Shown here: positions 17,441-26,307 of the stretch, in pieces
Layout of the letters: the number at the start of each line of letters is the position of its first letter
How positions within the stretch are numbered: the stretch's first letter is position 1
Assembly: GCF_000701425.1 (NCBI RefSeq)
Contig: NZ_JNIW01000031.1
Coordinates: 1 to 43,368 of the forward strand
Reading direction: 5' to 3'
Source: Deinococcus frigens DSM 12807
Lineage (GTDB): Bacteria; Deinococcota; Deinococci; Deinococcales; Deinococcaceae
DNA: 43,368 bases
The notes under the pieces: model-generated
The model's database searches: none
What the model was told of the DNA's origin: nothing
The model's input: only the letters and a program-made list of their open reading frames with translations
Translations under genes and position numbers: made by a program

Positions 17441-18382
17441 ATGGCTCCAGACCGTCAGGATCTGTTTCGCTACGTCGTCGAGGAATTTGCCGAGGACTAC
17501 CACGAGGGCGAGTTGCAGCGCCGCGAGTTCCTGCGCCGCATGACCCTGCTGGGCGGCGGCGTGGTGGGCGCGCGGGTGCTGCTGACCTCGCTGGGCATCG
17601 CGGGCATCACCTCCGCCGAGCTGGCAAGCGCCCAGACCGCCCCGCCCCAGCCCGATCCGGCCAAGGGTGCGGGCATGGTTGATCCGCGTGACCCGGCCAT
17701 CGTGGTCAAGCCTGTGACCTACGAGGCCAATGGCTTTGCCAACCTGGCGTATCTGGCCCGTCCGGCGGGCAATGCCCCCGCGCCCGGCGTGATCGTGATT
17801 CACGAGAACAAGGGCCTCCAGCCACACATTCAGGACATCGCGCGCCGACTGGCAAAGGCCGGATACATTGCGATGGCCCCGGATCTTGTCTCCAAGATCG
17901 GCGGCACCCAGCAGTACATCGACACCGCGCAGATTTCCAGTTACCTGGCCCAGACGTCCGGCGATGAACACATCGCCAATCTGAAAGCGGCACTGGCAGT
18001 TCTCAAAACGCAGCCGGGCGTGCAAAAGATCGGCGCGGTGGGCTTTTGTTTTGGCGGCGGCCTGACCTGGCGGCTGTCCACCGAAGCGCCCGAACTGGTG
18101 GCCGCCGTTCCCTTCTACGGCCCCGCGCCGGATGCGGCCAAAGTGCCGGACATCAAGGCGGCGGTGCTGGGCATTTACGGCGGCACCGACACCCGGATCA
18201 ACGCGGGCATTCCAGCGCTGGAAACTGCTCTCAAGGCCGCAGGCACCACCTACGCGATCAAGATTTACGACGGCGCGGGGCACGCCTTCAACAACGACAC
18301 CGGCGGCAATTACGTCAAGGCTGCCGCCGACAACGCCTGGGCGCAGACGCTGGCGTGGTTTGGCAAGTACCTGAAAACGTAG
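17441..18382 (+). CDS. Tat-exported dienelactone hydrolase family protein
   Basis: This 313-residue alpha/beta hydrolase of the dienelactone hydrolase family carries the nucleophile Cys203 in GFCFGGG, Asp250 in YGGTDTRI, His281 in DGAGHAF and Glu122 in IHENKG. The N-terminus has a twin-arginine signal, RREFLRRMTLLGGG around 27-40, then a hydrophobic stretch ending ASAQ near 65. It is thus probably exported folded. Such proteins hydrolyse lactones or esters; the natural substrate is unknown. ATG 17441 is preceded by AGGAGG with 8-nt spacing; a TTG two codons earlier is less likely. Confidence 0.88.
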   Translation: MAPDRQDLFRYVVEEFAEDYHEGELQRREFLRRMTLLGGGVVGARVLLTSLGIAGITSAELASAQTAPPQPDPAKGAGMVDPRDPAIVVKPVTYEANGFANLAYLARPAGNAPAPGVIVIHENKGLQPHIQDIARRLAKAGYIAMAPDLVSKIGGTQQYIDTAQISSYLAQTSGDEHIANLKAALAVLKTQPGVQKIGAVGFCFGGGLTWRLSTEAPELVAAVPFYGPAPDAAKVPDIKAAVLGIYGGTDTRINAGIPALETALKAAGTTYAIKIYDGAGHAFNNDTGGNYVKAAADNAWAQTLAWFGKYLKT

Positions 18383-18418
18383 GTTGTAAGTCAGTGGGCC
18401 AAGGGCCACGCTCACCCC

Positions 18419-18617
18419 AGAGCATTTGTCAAAAGAGTTGTTCACTTTCGACCGAACGGGCCGGCGAGTGTCCTCATGGGGAGGAGAAGCGTTTCTATGG
18501 GCGTCTGTTCTGCCCAGGACCGTGAGTGGATTTTACCGAGCATTCGGGACTGGCACAGCTCCGCAGGAGAGAATGGAAGCATCGGGAGTCCCCTTTCCCG
18601 ATGCTGTAATACGGATA
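18419..18617. repeat. dispersed intergenic repeat, copy A
   Basis: The sequence from AGAGCATTTGTCAAAAGAG to about 18617 is clearly related to 35409-35612. Shared blocks include TCAAAAGAG, GACCGAACGGGC, GGGGAGGA, ATGGGCG, CTGCCCAGGACCGTGAG and GATGCTGT. Copy A lacks about 17 bp present in B. Reading frames differ between copies, so it is probably non-coding. It fills most of the 355-bp gap 18383-18737. Confidence 0.75.
18578..18605. terminator. perfect 10-bp hairpin inside repeat copy A
   Basis: AGCATCGGGA (18578-18587) pairs perfectly with TCCCGATGCT (18596-18605) across an 8-nt loop. No T-run follows on either strand, so it may be an RNA structural element of the repeat rather than a true terminator. 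Confidence 0.45.
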
Positions 18618-18737
18618 AATGCTCCATGGAGCTGATCTAAACCCGGACCGAAAACGACATGACCCTGTCCCGGCGTTAAATGAAGCCCGCAGGGGCGGGG
18701 ACGAATCTGCCAGATACGATCCCCAGGGAGAAATTTC

Positions 18738-19628
18738 ATGCTCAAAATGTTCCGCCTGCTTTCTCTGACCATTCTGGTCTGCTGCGGTGGAGTTACGGCC
18801 CTTCCAGCCAGCGTCACCCTCAAAGACATTCGCCACGAGTACCAGGGACCGGACAACTGCGCGCCCGTCACCGCCCTGACCGTGCTGGGGTATCACGGAA
18901 CGCGCGTCACGCAGTCGGCAGCGGCGGGGGCCATGAAGGATTATCCCGGCGACCCGCAGGTCAGCAGTCTGGAACTGGCGGCCTACCTGGGGCGCTTCGG
19001 CCTGCGCAGCGTGATCCGGTATGCGGGCGATCCCGCCGTGCTGCGCGAACTGGTGTCGCGCGGCCTTCCGGTGGTGGTGCAGCAACGCCTGGAGCCAGGC
19101 AGCAACGTGGCGCACTTCCGCACGGTGTACGGCTACAGCGGCGGCACCTTCGTGCTCAGCGATCCCCTGCGCGGCCCCTCTCTGCGCCTGAGCGCCGCGC
19201 AGATGACCGAACTGTGGCGCTTTTACAACGGCGAGTATCTGGTGGCCTATCCCCCTGCCCGAGAGGCCGAGGTCCGGGCGGCACTGGGCGACGATTTTAA
19301 TGCCACGGCCAACTGGAAGCATGCCCGGATACACGCCCAGCAGGACGTGAAGGCGCGGCCCGGCGACCCCTACGCTTGGTGGGGTCTGGCCAAGGCCGCC
19401 CTGCGTCTGGGCGACCCCGAGACGGCGGCGGGGCAGTTTGACCGCGCGGTGAATCTGGGCGTGCCGACCATCTATTACCTGTACCGCCAGGAAGCCTTCG
19501 AGGCGTGGACGCAGGCGGGCTGGTACACCAAGATGCTTCAGATCACCGGACGCGCGCTGGACGCCTTTCCCAGGAGCAAGGAGTTACAGAAATTTCGCGC
19601 GCTGGCACAGGGTGCGCTGGAAGACTGA
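18738..19628 (+). CDS. secreted C39-like cysteine peptidase with TPR-like C-terminus
   Basis: This 296-residue protein has a signal peptide at 1-23 and a C39-like papain-fold domain (about 28-170) with Cys41 in GPDNCAPVTAL, His126 in VAHFRTVYGY and Asp142 in VLSDP. The C-terminal part (about 205-290) has helical TPR-like repeats (AWWGLAKAALRLGDPETAAGQF). The family includes bacteriocin-leader-peptidase-like and uncharacterised proteins; the substrate is unknown. The ATG has GGGAG upstream. A second C39-like gene, at 28333, has a different architecture. Confidence 0.83.
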   Translation: MLKMFRLLSLTILVCCGGVTALPASVTLKDIRHEYQGPDNCAPVTALTVLGYHGTRVTQSAAAGAMKDYPGDPQVSSLELAAYLGRFGLRSVIRYAGDPAVLRELVSRGLPVVVQQRLEPGSNVAHFRTVYGYSGGTFVLSDPLRGPSLRLSAAQMTELWRFYNGEYLVAYPPAREAEVRAALGDDFNATANWKHARIHAQQDVKARPGDPYAWWGLAKAALRLGDPETAAGQFDRAVNLGVPTIYYLYRQEAFEAWTQAGWYTKMLQITGRALDAFPRSKELQKFRALAQGALED

Positions 19629-19634
19629 CCCCGC

Positions 19635-19664
19635 TTGACCCGCCTCTCCTCCGCCCTGTACCTT
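19635..19664 (+). promoter_or_regulatory. promoter of the proS leader and proS
   Basis: TTGACC (19635-19640), 18-bp spacer and TACCTT (19659-19664). The -10 box ends 6 nt before ATG 19671. The layout and even the sequence CTTGACCCGCC are almost the same as at the asd leader. Confidence 0.65.
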
Positions 19665-19670
19665 TAGCCC

Positions 19671-19766
19671 ATGAGCGAGCAGACGATCCCCCAGACACAG
19701 TGGCCCGTTGGTCTGCTGCGTAGTGGTGCGGGCCTGCCCGTGCGCCCGCCGCCCTCTGGGGTGTAA
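19671..19766 (+). CDS. putative proline-rich leader peptide of proS
   Basis: This leaderless 31-codon ORF encodes MSEQTIPQTQWP near its start and LPVRPPPSGV at its end. It contains six prolines, including three in a row at residues 26-28. It lies 73 bp before proS and is followed by alternative GACG/CGTC hairpins ending in GTTTTT. Proline-starved or Pro-Pro-stalled ribosomes would pause at 19746-19754, next to those hairpins. Control of prolyl-tRNA synthetase by its own product is a natural reading, but it is inference. Confidence 0.5.
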   Translation: MSEQTIPQTQWPVGLLRSGAGLPVRPPPSGV

Positions 19767-19784
19767 AGACGTCATTTTGCCGGA

Positions 19785-19816
19785 CGCGTCCCCGTGACGC
19801 TTGACCCGTCGTTTTT
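19785..19816 (+). terminator. putative attenuator before proS
   Basis: GACG (19796-19799) can pair with CGTC (19807-19810), followed by GTTTTT. Alternatively GCGTC (19786-19790) pairs with GACGC (19796-19800) and removes the terminator's 5' arm. Other GACG/CGTC segments (19768-19773, 19783-19790) add alternatives. The terminator stem is only 4 bp, so strength is doubtful. Confidence 0.35.
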
Positions 19817-19839
19817 ACAACTCAGAAGGGAGAGAGAAA

Positions 19840-21594
19840 ATGCGCCTATCCCAAGGCCCGTTCGTCACGCGGCGGGAAACGCCGCTCCAGGCAGACACGC
19901 GCGGCACCGGGATGCTGCTGCGCGCCGGATTTATTCGCCAACTGGGCAGCGGCCTGTACGCCATGCTGCCGCCCATGACCCGCGTGCTGCACAAACTCGA
20001 AGCCCTGATCCGCGCGGAACTGGACGGCGCGGCGCAGGAGGTCAGCTTTCCGCTGCTGCAACCCGCCGCCCTGTGGCGGCAGTCCGGGCGCTGGGACGCC
20101 TACACCCGCGCCGACCGGGTCATGTTCGCCGTGACGGACCGGGGCGGACGCGAGCTGGCCCTGGCCCCCACCCACGAGGAAGCCGCCGTAGCCGTGGCGA
20201 GCGGGCTGGTGGGCAGCTACCGCAACCTGCCCCTGAGCATCTACCAGATTGGCCGCAAATTTCGCGACGAACTGCGGCCCCGCGCCGGGCTGCTGCGAAC
20301 CCGCGAATTTGTGATGAAGGACGGCTACAGCTTTCACGCCACGCCCGAGGACCTGGCCCTCACCTTCGAGGTCATGGGCGACGCCTACGCCCGCATCCTG
20401 ACCCGGCTGGGCGCGGACTGGCGCGCGGCGCAGGCCGACAGCGGCATGATCGGCGGGGCCGAGAGCCGCGAATACCTGCTGCTGTCGGACGTGGGCGAGG
20501 ACACGCTGCTCTACACCGCTGACGGTCTGTACGCGGCCAACGCGGAACAGGCCGTCTCCCGCGCCCACCCGGCCCCGGTCAGTCCTTTCGACACCTTCGA
20601 GCGCCGCCACACGCCCGGCACGCCAACTGTGGCAAGCGCCTGCGCCGTGCTGGGCTGCGAACCCGCGCAGATGGTCAAGAACGTGCTGTACGAGGCCAGC
20701 CATCTGAACGGCGATCAGACCTGCACCCGGCCCGTACTGGTCAGCCTGCGCGGCGATCACAGCGTCAATCCGGTCAAGCTGTGGAACGCGGTCTTGGCGC
20801 GGGTGAATGGCACGCTGACCTCGCTGGAAGTGGCCGCTACGGAGAACTGGGCCGACGATCTGCCGCTGGGCTATATCGCGCCCGACTTGCCGGACCGCGC
20901 AGACCGCACGTTCCTGCGCCTGTGCGACGGGGCGGCGGCGCAGGCGCGAAACTTTGCCACCGGGGCCAACGAGACCGACTGGCATGTGGTGGGCGCGAAC
21001 TGGGACCAGCACTTCCCGCTGCCCGAGGTGGCCGATCTGCGGCAGGCGGAGGCGGGCGAGGCCTCCGCGCACGATCCGGCCCAGCCGCTGCTCCCGGCGC
21101 GGGGCACCGAGGTGGGCCACATCTTCCAGCTCGGCACGCGCTACACGGCGGCGCTGGGCATGACCTTTACGGCGGCAGACGGAAAGCCGCAGACGCCCAC
21201 GATGGGCTGCTACGGCCTGGGCGTGACCCGGCTGGCGGCGGCGCTGGCCGAGCAGCTTGCCGACGAGCGCGGTCTGGTCTGGCCCGCCAGCATCGCCCCG
21301 CACGAGGTCATCCTGACCGTGGTGGACGTGAAGGACGCCGCGCAGGTGGAAGCCGCCGAGACGCTTTACGCTGAATTACAGGCCGCCGGGGTAGATGTAT
21401 TGCTGGATGACCGCTCATTGCGCGCGGGCGTCAAGTTCGCCGACGCCGATCTGACCGGCATTCCCTGGCGCGTGACGCTGGGGCGCGGGGTGGCGGGGGG
21501 GCAGGCAGAGGTCCGGGCGCGGCGCAGCGGCGAGGTTCAGGAGGTGGCGCTGGGTGAGATAGCGGCGCATCTGCGTTCCGTGCTGTACGCCTGA
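19840..21594 (+). CDS. proS: prolyl-tRNA synthetase, bacterial type
   Basis: This 584-residue class II synthetase charges tRNAPro. The order is motif 1 region (GSGLYAMLPPMTRVL), motif 2 (FRDELRPRAGLLRTREFVMKDGYSFH split around 160), an inserted YbaK-like editing domain (about 255-385), motif 3 (GCYGLGVTRLAAAL) and a C-terminal anticodon-binding domain. The length and insertion match the bacterial ProRS form. ATG 19840 is preceded by GAAGGGAGAGAG; the upstream TTG at 19801 lies in the leader hairpins and is less likely. The stop is one base from the convergent gene's stop. Confidence 0.95.
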   Translation: MRLSQGPFVTRRETPLQADTRGTGMLLRAGFIRQLGSGLYAMLPPMTRVLHKLEALIRAELDGAAQEVSFPLLQPAALWRQSGRWDAYTRADRVMFAVTDRGGRELALAPTHEEAAVAVASGLVGSYRNLPLSIYQIGRKFRDELRPRAGLLRTREFVMKDGYSFHATPEDLALTFEVMGDAYARILTRLGADWRAAQADSGMIGGAESREYLLLSDVGEDTLLYTADGLYAANAEQAVSRAHPAPVSPFDTFERRHTPGTPTVASACAVLGCEPAQMVKNVLYEASHLNGDQTCTRPVLVSLRGDHSVNPVKLWNAVLARVNGTLTSLEVAATENWADDLPLGYIAPDLPDRADRTFLRLCDGAAAQARNFATGANETDWHVVGANWDQHFPLPEVADLRQAEAGEASAHDPAQPLLPARGTEVGHIFQLGTRYTAALGMTFTAADGKPQTPTMGCYGLGVTRLAAALAEQLADERGLVWPASIAPHEVILTVVDVKDAAQVEAAETLYAELQAAGVDVLLDDRSLRAGVKFADADLTGIPWRVTLGRGVAGGQAEVRARRSGEVQEVALGEIAAHLRSVLYA

Positions 21595-21595
21595 T

Positions 21596-22618
21596 TCAGC
21601 GGCAATTGCCCCGTAGGTACGCGTAGCACCACGGTTGATTGCCGCTGTTGAACAGGATGCCCTGGTTGGTCTGGTGCCAGGTGTTCAGCGAGTTGGAGGC
21701 CGCCTGCATGGACACCTGGCAGGTGCTTTGCACCGCCTGCAATTCCGCCACGGTTTTGGCGTTCTTGCCAGAACAGTATTCCTTAAGGGTCGCCATGTAG
21801 TTGTCCCAGGCCACGTTGGAGCGGCGGAGGGACTCCGCGTAGTTGTTAAAGGCTTCGTCCTGCTGGGCCTTGAGTGAGGCTCCAAACGCCGCCAGGATGG
21901 GGTCAGGTTCGCAGCCGATCTGGCCGATGGCAGTCTTGGCATCTTCAAAGGCGTCACCTGTTGGTTTGAGCGGCTGACAACGGGGATCAGGGTTGGCGGC
22001 GCTGGCTTTGGGCGGGGCCGTCTGCATGACCACCGCCTCCTTTTTGGACTTGGCGATGCCCGCACTTAGTTCGGCGTCGCTGACCTTGCCCAGCACCGCG
22101 AAGGGAAACATCGCCCCCCCCAGGTCATTGAAGCGGGCCTCGGGTTCCAGAAAGGCCGTGACCCACTGGCCCCGCCCGGCGGCGCGGTCCCCGGCATAGC
22201 TGGCGGTGCTGACCGTGTACTGCTGCTTGCCCTCCGCGCCCAGATACAGACGGCTGAGAACGCCCTGGGCGCTAGATTCGCCGATCAAGTTGAAAACGGT
22301 TTTGCCGGTGATGTCCTCTATCAGCCGTTCAGAAAGCTGCGCGGCGCTCAGACCGCTGGGGTCCGCTCTCCAGACCAGAAACATCCCGAAACCCTCGCCG
22401 CCGAATGGCCCTGTGGGCGTGGCGGGATCGCTCAGCACGATCACGCCCGCCTTGGGGTTGATCACCTGCCAGCCCACCGGCACCTTCAGCTTCTGCCCCT
22501 GCACAGTACTGACCTTCCACTGGGGGACTGCCGCGCTGGCCGGAGCGGCCAGGCCCAACGTCATGAGAAAGCCCAGCACCACGAGAAAGACTGCCCTGCT
22601 CAGTTGTGTCCCCAGCAT
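21596..22618 (-). CDS. secreted hypothetical protein, 340 residues
   Basis: I do not recognise a named family. There is a classical signal peptide (residues 1-29, ending AASA) and then a domain beginning [22 protein letters not shown] that resembles secreted or surface domains of unknown function. A glutamine- and alanine-rich helical region follows. Six cysteines lie in the C-terminal third (PRCQPL, IGCEP, KEYCSG, STCQV, QPWCY and RGNCR), suggesting disulphides. ATG 22618 has GGGAGGTC upstream. It converges with proS and is divergent from the rhomboid gene. Confidence 0.8.
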   Translation of the reverse strand: MLGTQLSRAVFLVVLGFLMTLGLAAPASAAVPQWKVSTVQGQKLKVPVGWQVINPKAGVIVLSDPATPTGPFGGEGFGMFLVWRADPSGLSAAQLSERLIEDITGKTVFNLIGESSAQGVLSRLYLGAEGKQQYTVSTASYAGDRAAGRGQWVTAFLEPEARFNDLGGAMFPFAVLGKVSDAELSAGIAKSKKEAVVMQTAPPKASAANPDPRCQPLKPTGDAFEDAKTAIGQIGCEPDPILAAFGASLKAQQDEAFNNYAESLRRSNVAWDNYMATLKEYCSGKNAKTVAELQAVQSTCQVSMQAASNSLNTWHQTNQGILFNSGNQPWCYAYLRGNCR

Positions 22619-22687
22619 CCTTTGACCTCCCACGCATTGGGGTATTCGTCCGCATTGGAAAGCTGGCGTCTCAGTCAAACTGGACCC

Positions 22688-23314
22688 ATGCAACGCCGCC
22701 CTGCGTCTCCCCCCACCAGCGTACCCCGCAGGCTGGCTCCCGCTCCAGTAGGTTCCGCATTGGCCGTGACCGCCGCGCTGATCGCCGCAGTCTGGGTGCA
22801 GGAAATCATCGACCTGTTCGCCTTTGGCGGGCGGCTGGATTCCTACGGCATAGAGCCGCGCACGCCAGGAACGTTCTGGCATGTGCTGACCGCGCCCTTC
22901 TTGCACTACGGCTTTCCCCACCTGATCGCCAACACCGTGCCGCTGGCCGTGCTGGCCTTCATGAGCGCGGTGCGTGGCGTGGGGCGCTTTGTGGCGGTGA
23001 CGCTGGTGGTGGTGGTGGTGGGCGGCGGGCTGGTGTGGCTGTTCGCGCGTGGCGGCAGCGTGCATCTGGGGGCCAGCGAACTGATCTTCGGCTACCTGGC
23101 CTACCTACTGGGCGTGGGCTGGTGGGAGCGCACGCCCGCCGCCATTGGCGTCGCGGTGGTGGCCGGGGCGCTGTACGGCGGCATCCTGTGGGATGTCCTG
23201 CCGGGCAATCCGGCGGTGTCGTGGGAGGCGCATCTGTTCGGCTTCCTGGCCGGGCTACTGGCGGCGGCGCTGCTGCACGGGCGCAGGCCGGGCAGGGTGG
23301 ATGAGAGACGGTAG
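22688..23314 (+). CDS. rhomboid family intramembrane serine protease
   Basis: This 208-residue protein has six predicted membrane helices. The catalytic serine is Ser130 in [11 protein letters not shown] and the partner histidine is His182 in [11 protein letters not shown]. The helix-2 signature HLIAN (His78, Asn82) is present. The usual glycine after the serine (GASG) is glutamate here. It cleaves transmembrane segments of unknown substrates. The ATG at 22688 is the first that gives a normal N-terminus. Confidence 0.88.
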   Translation: MQRRPASPPTSVPRRLAPAPVGSALAVTAALIAAVWVQEIIDLFAFGGRLDSYGIEPRTPGTFWHVLTAPFLHYGFPHLIANTVPLAVLAFMSAVRGVGRFVAVTLVVVVVGGGLVWLFARGGSVHLGASELIFGYLAYLLGVGWWERTPAAIGVAVVAGALYGGILWDVLPGNPAVSWEAHLFGFLAGLLAAALLHGRRPGRVDERR

Positions 23315-23343
23315 ATCAGCGGGAAGTTGCCGAAGTTGGAAAA

Positions 23344-23399
23344 GGTCTGGACGCTGAAGGACTGGCGGTTTGCTCCTGAGACGTTTGGACATTCAGACC
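23344..23399. repeat. diverged inverted pair of the GTCTGA-type repeat (copy 4)
   Basis: GGTCTGGACGCTGAAGG (23344-23360) faces GAGACGTTTGGACATTCAGACC (about 23378-23399). The right arm closely resembles CAGACGGTTTGACCTTCAGACC at 29478-29499. It lies between the rhomboid and VOC genes. Confidence 0.45.
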
Positions 23400-23435
23400 G
23401 CCCCTGACAGGGGCCACCCCTCACCATTCTCCCAG

Positions 23436-23506
23436 CGTCACCAATCCGTGCGGCGTCACCAATCCGTGCGGCGTCACCAATCCGCCAGCGTCACCAATCC
23501 GTGCGG
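23436..23506. repeat. four-unit tandem repeat at the 3' end of the VOC gene
   Basis: The unit CGTCACCAATCCGTGCGG occurs at 23436-23453, 23454-23471 and 23489-23506, with a variant CGTCACCAATCCGCCAG of 17 bp at 23472-23488. There are no spacers, so it is not CRISPR. The 17-bp unit shifts the frame and brings the current stop codon at 23474. Confidence 0.85.
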
Positions 23507-24091
23507 CGTCTCCAGCACCGCCCGCAGTTCGGCTTGCGGGGCCTCGTAGACCTCCACCTCGCCCATGAAGTTCAGATCGTCCAGCACGGCGCGCAGGGTA
23601 TCGGGCGTCGGCGTGCCCAAGCGCAGCCGTCCCAGGCGCACGCCCACATCGGTCAGGCGGGTCGGGGGCGGGGGCGTATGCCACTGGATGCGCGAGGGGG
23701 CGACGCCGTGCATGGGCAGCTCCCCGTTCTCAGGCACGGTTAGCGCCCAGCGGTTCTCGCCGCGCGACAGTTCCAGCACCTCTGGCCCAGGCTCCAGCCT
23801 TTCCACTGCCACCACCCAGTGGATCAATGCGGGGCCGTCCTTCAGCCGCTCGTGCATGCCAGGCGTGTCCAGTCCGAACCAGCGGGGGCGACCCGGCGCG
23901 GGGGCGTCGGGGTCTATGGCGATCACTTCCAGGTAGCAATCCGGCCCCAGCGACAGCAGCGCGTTGTGGGTGCCGAAGTTGTCGTGTTTTCCGCCGCCTT
24001 GCAGGGACACTCCCAGGCGGCCTTCGAGCCACGCACGGCCCTCCTGGAGCGTGTGGGCGGCGATGACCAGATGATCCAGGGTGGCGGGCAT
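23474..24091 (-). CDS. glyoxalase-like (VOC) domain protein
   Basis: This 205-residue protein begins [16 protein letters not shown], typical of glyoxalase-like VOC domain proteins, with [22 protein letters not shown] following. It is probably a metal-dependent enzyme or binding protein of unknown substrate. The ATG at 24091 is preceded by TATTCT and six bases, a leaderless arrangement. The C-terminus ends in sequence encoded by the tandem repeat (GLVTLADW). The same residues, as GLVTLGEW, are repeated in another frame downstream, so the original end may have been further on. Confidence 0.85.
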   Translation of the reverse strand: MPATLDHLVIAAHTLQEGRAWLEGRLGVSLQGGGKHDNFGTHNALLSLGPDCYLEVIAIDPDAPAPGRPRWFGLDTPGMHERLKDGPALIHWVVAVERLEPGPEVLELSRGENRWALTVPENGELPMHGVAPSRIQWHTPPPPTRLTDVGVRLGRLRLGTPTPDTLRAVLDDLNFMGEVEVYEAPQAELRAVLETPHGLVTLADW

Positions 24092-24159
24092 GCCCGCAGA
24101 ATACGCAGATCGTGACTTGCGGTCTTGAATCTCGCTGGGGCACGCGCGCACGCTGGGGC

Positions 24160-24345
24160 ATGAACCTGTACCGCTGGCTTTCGGGGGTATTTCGCCGGGA
24201 TACCCAGCGCCCGACTCCGCCGCGTGACGATCAGGATGACGGTATGGGCGTGCTGGTCCCCGCCGGGCCGCGTCCACTGCGGGGCGGGGCGCACGCGAAG
24301 CCGCCGATGCCGCAACCCGAGCGGCAGGACGCGCCGCGCCGGTAG
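24160..24345 (+). CDS. possible small protein, 61 residues
   Basis: An ORF starting [14 protein letters not shown] encodes a basic, proline-rich protein with no recognised domain. It is followed 26 bp later by a strong intrinsic terminator on the same strand, which suggests a transcribed unit. No good ribosome site is visible and no relative is known to me. Confidence 0.45.
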   Translation: MNLYRWLSGVFRRDTQRPTPPRDDQDDGMGVLVPAGPRPLRGGAHAKPPMPQPERQDAPRR

Positions 24346-24372
24346 CGCCTGGCACACCTTCTGGGAAGCAAG

Positions 24373-24397
24373 CCCGCCGTCTATGGTGGGTTTTTTT
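24373..24397 (+). terminator. intrinsic terminator
   Basis: CCCGCC (24373-24378) pairs with GGTGGG (24385-24390), including one G-T pair, followed by seven T. It would end transcription of the small ORF and isolate the acyl-CoA ligase gene. Confidence 0.8.
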
Positions 24398-24570
24398 GTC
24401 GGCCTCTGCCCCGGCGGCGGCGGAACGCACGCGGAACTACGCCTTCTGCGCCGATCACTCTCTATACTCGGCCCAAACACCAGAGCGTTCAGACCGGGTG
24501 GCCGCACAGAGTTGGAGTGGTACGGGGCCGCCGCCGTTTTTCTTCTCCCTACTTTCACGGAGGCTCAACT

Positions 24571-26259
24571 ATGCAGGGCAACATGATGGACGTTCAACTG
24601 ACGGTTCCTACCATTCTGGAGCGCATTCGCGGGCAGTACAGCCGGCGCGAGGTGGTCAGCCTGCTGGCGGCGGGCCGCGACGAGGCGGGCAACCCGGTTC
24701 CCAAAAAGCACCGCATCAGTTACGGCGAGGTGGCAGGCCGCTCCCTGCAGCTGGCGAACGGCCTGCTGGGCCTGGGCTTGCAGAAAGGAGACCGGGTGGC
24801 GACGCTGGCCGTCAACTCGTTCCGGCACCTGGAGGCGTACCTGGGCGTGCCCAGCGCCGGGCTGGTGCTGCACACCGTCAACATCCGCCTGCACCCCGAA
24901 CAGGTGGCCTGGATCCTCAACGACGCCGAGGACCGCGTGCTGATGATCGAGAACGTCTTTGCGGCGATGATCCCGGCGCTCCAGGCCGCCTGCCCCAAAC
25001 TGGAACATATTATCGTGATGGGACCGCTGCCGCAGCAGATGCCTGGCGTGCAGGACTACGACACCTTCGTGATGGGCGCGGAACCTCTGGCCCGCTATCC
25101 GCGCCTGGACGAGAACGACGCGGCGGCCATGTGCTACACCTCCGGCACCACGGGCAACCCCAAGGGCGTGATCTACACCCACCGCTCCACCGTGCTGCAC
25201 TCGCTGGCCAGTGCCCCCAAGGATGCCCTGAACGTGGGCGAGGCCGACAGCGTGCTGCCCATCGTGCCGATGTTTCACGTCAATGCCTGGGGCCTGCCCT
25301 ACACCTGCGCCATGTACGGCGCGAAACAGGTGTTCGCCGGGGTGTTCAGCGACGGCAAAAGCATCGCCACGCTGCTTCAGGACGAGGCGGTGACCATCAC
25401 GGCGGGCGTGCCCACCATCTGGATGGGCCTGCTGGGAGAACTGGACCGCGCCAAGGAGGCCGGGGAGCCTTATAAACTCGGTGGCCTGGAACGCCTGATC
25501 GTGGGTGGCAGCGCCGCGCCCGAGTCCATGCTGCGCGCCTTTGACGCCAGGCATGGCCTGAGCATGCTGCAAGCCTGGGGCATGACCGAGACGCACCCGC
25601 TGGGCACCGCCAGCAGCGTGCCGTTTGATGTAGACCCTGGCAGCGACGAGGGCTTCAAGCTGCGCGCCAAGCAGGGCCGCACCGTGCCGCTGGTCATGCT
25701 GGACATCGTGGACGGCAACCGCCAGCGCCTGCCCCACGACGGCAAGACGATGGGCAACCTGATCGCGCGCGGGCCGTGGATCGCCAACAGCTATTACAAG
25801 GGCGCGGGTCAGGACAACTTCTTCGATCTGGACGGCGAGTTGTGGTTCGACACCGGGGACATCTCCACCCTGGACGAGCGCGGCTACATGCACATCCAGG
25901 ACCGCAGCAAGGACCTGATCAAGTCGGGCGGCGAGTGGATCAGCAGCGTTGACCTGGAAAACGCCATCATGGCCCATCCCGCCGTGGCCCAGTGCGCCGT
26001 GATCGCCATGGACGATCCCAAGTGGGACGAGCGCCCGCTGGCCGTGGTGGTCCCGCGCCCCGGCCAGAGCGTGACGCATCAGGAGCTGCTGGACCTGCTG
26101 GAACCCCATTTTGCCAAGTTCTGGCTGCCCGACGCCACCGTGCTGACCGACAGCCTGCCCATCGGCGCGACCGGCAAATTCCTGAAGCGCGAGCTGCGCG
26201 AGGAGTACCGGGGCTATTCGGCGGGCCACTCGCCGGTACGGGCCGAGCAACCACAGTGA
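24571..26259 (+). CDS. AMP-dependent acyl-CoA synthetase (medium/long-chain fatty acid)
   Basis: This 562-residue ANL-superfamily ligase activates a carboxylic acid to its acyl-AMP and then to acyl-CoA. Signatures are the ATP loop YTSGTTGNPKGV (about 190), QAWGMTET (about 345), ELWFDTGD, KSGGEWISS and the C-terminal catalytic lysine in GATGKFLKREL. It resembles medium/long-chain fatty-acyl-CoA ligases rather than acetyl-CoA synthetase. ATG 24571 has GGAGG with 8-nt spacing. TATACT at 24463-24468 may be its -10 box. A weak ACGG/CCGT hairpin with a T-run (24522-24541) lies in the leader. Confidence 0.9.
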   Translation: MQGNMMDVQLTVPTILERIRGQYSRREVVSLLAAGRDEAGNPVPKKHRISYGEVAGRSLQLANGLLGLGLQKGDRVATLAVNSFRHLEAYLGVPSAGLVLHTVNIRLHPEQVAWILNDAEDRVLMIENVFAAMIPALQAACPKLEHIIVMGPLPQQMPGVQDYDTFVMGAEPLARYPRLDENDAAAMCYTSGTTGNPKGVIYTHRSTVLHSLASAPKDALNVGEADSVLPIVPMFHVNAWGLPYTCAMYGAKQVFAGVFSDGKSIATLLQDEAVTITAGVPTIWMGLLGELDRAKEAGEPYKLGGLERLIVGGSAAPESMLRAFDARHGLSMLQAWGMTETHPLGTASSVPFDVDPGSDEGFKLRAKQGRTVPLVMLDIVDGNRQRLPHDGKTMGNLIARGPWIANSYYKGAGQDNFFDLDGELWFDTGDISTLDERGYMHIQDRSKDLIKSGGEWISSVDLENAIMAHPAVAQCAVIAMDDPKWDERPLAVVVPRPGQSVTHQELLDLLEPHFAKFWLPDATVLTDSLPIGATGKFLKRELREEYRGYSAGHSPVRAEQPQ

Positions 26260-26275
26260 ACGTTTGAGTTAAAAG

Positions 26276-26307
26276 CGCCGCCTCCGTGGTGTGGGTGGCG
26301 TTTTTTT
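26276..26307 (+). terminator. intrinsic terminator after the acyl-CoA ligase
   Basis: CGCCGCC (26276-26282) pairs with GGTGGCG (26294-26300), with one G-T pair, followed by seven T. It lies 17 bp after the stop codon. Confidence 0.88.

Noticed and set aside
18483..18640. Small protein gene in repeat copy A (ATG after GGGGAGGAG)
   Set aside because: The matching ATG in copy B hits a stop after five codons, so the frame is not conserved.
19671..19840. T-box riboswitch before proS
   Set aside because: I see no T-box consensus bulge or specifier loop; the region is dominated by a translated-looking ORF and short stems.
19846..21303. 485-codon minus-strand frame opposite proS
   Set aside because: Shadow of proS; no motifs, and the ProRS motifs are complete on the plus strand.
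23436..23506. Possible CRISPR array
   Set aside because: Units of 17-18 bp are directly adjacent with no spacers and lie in a coding sequence.
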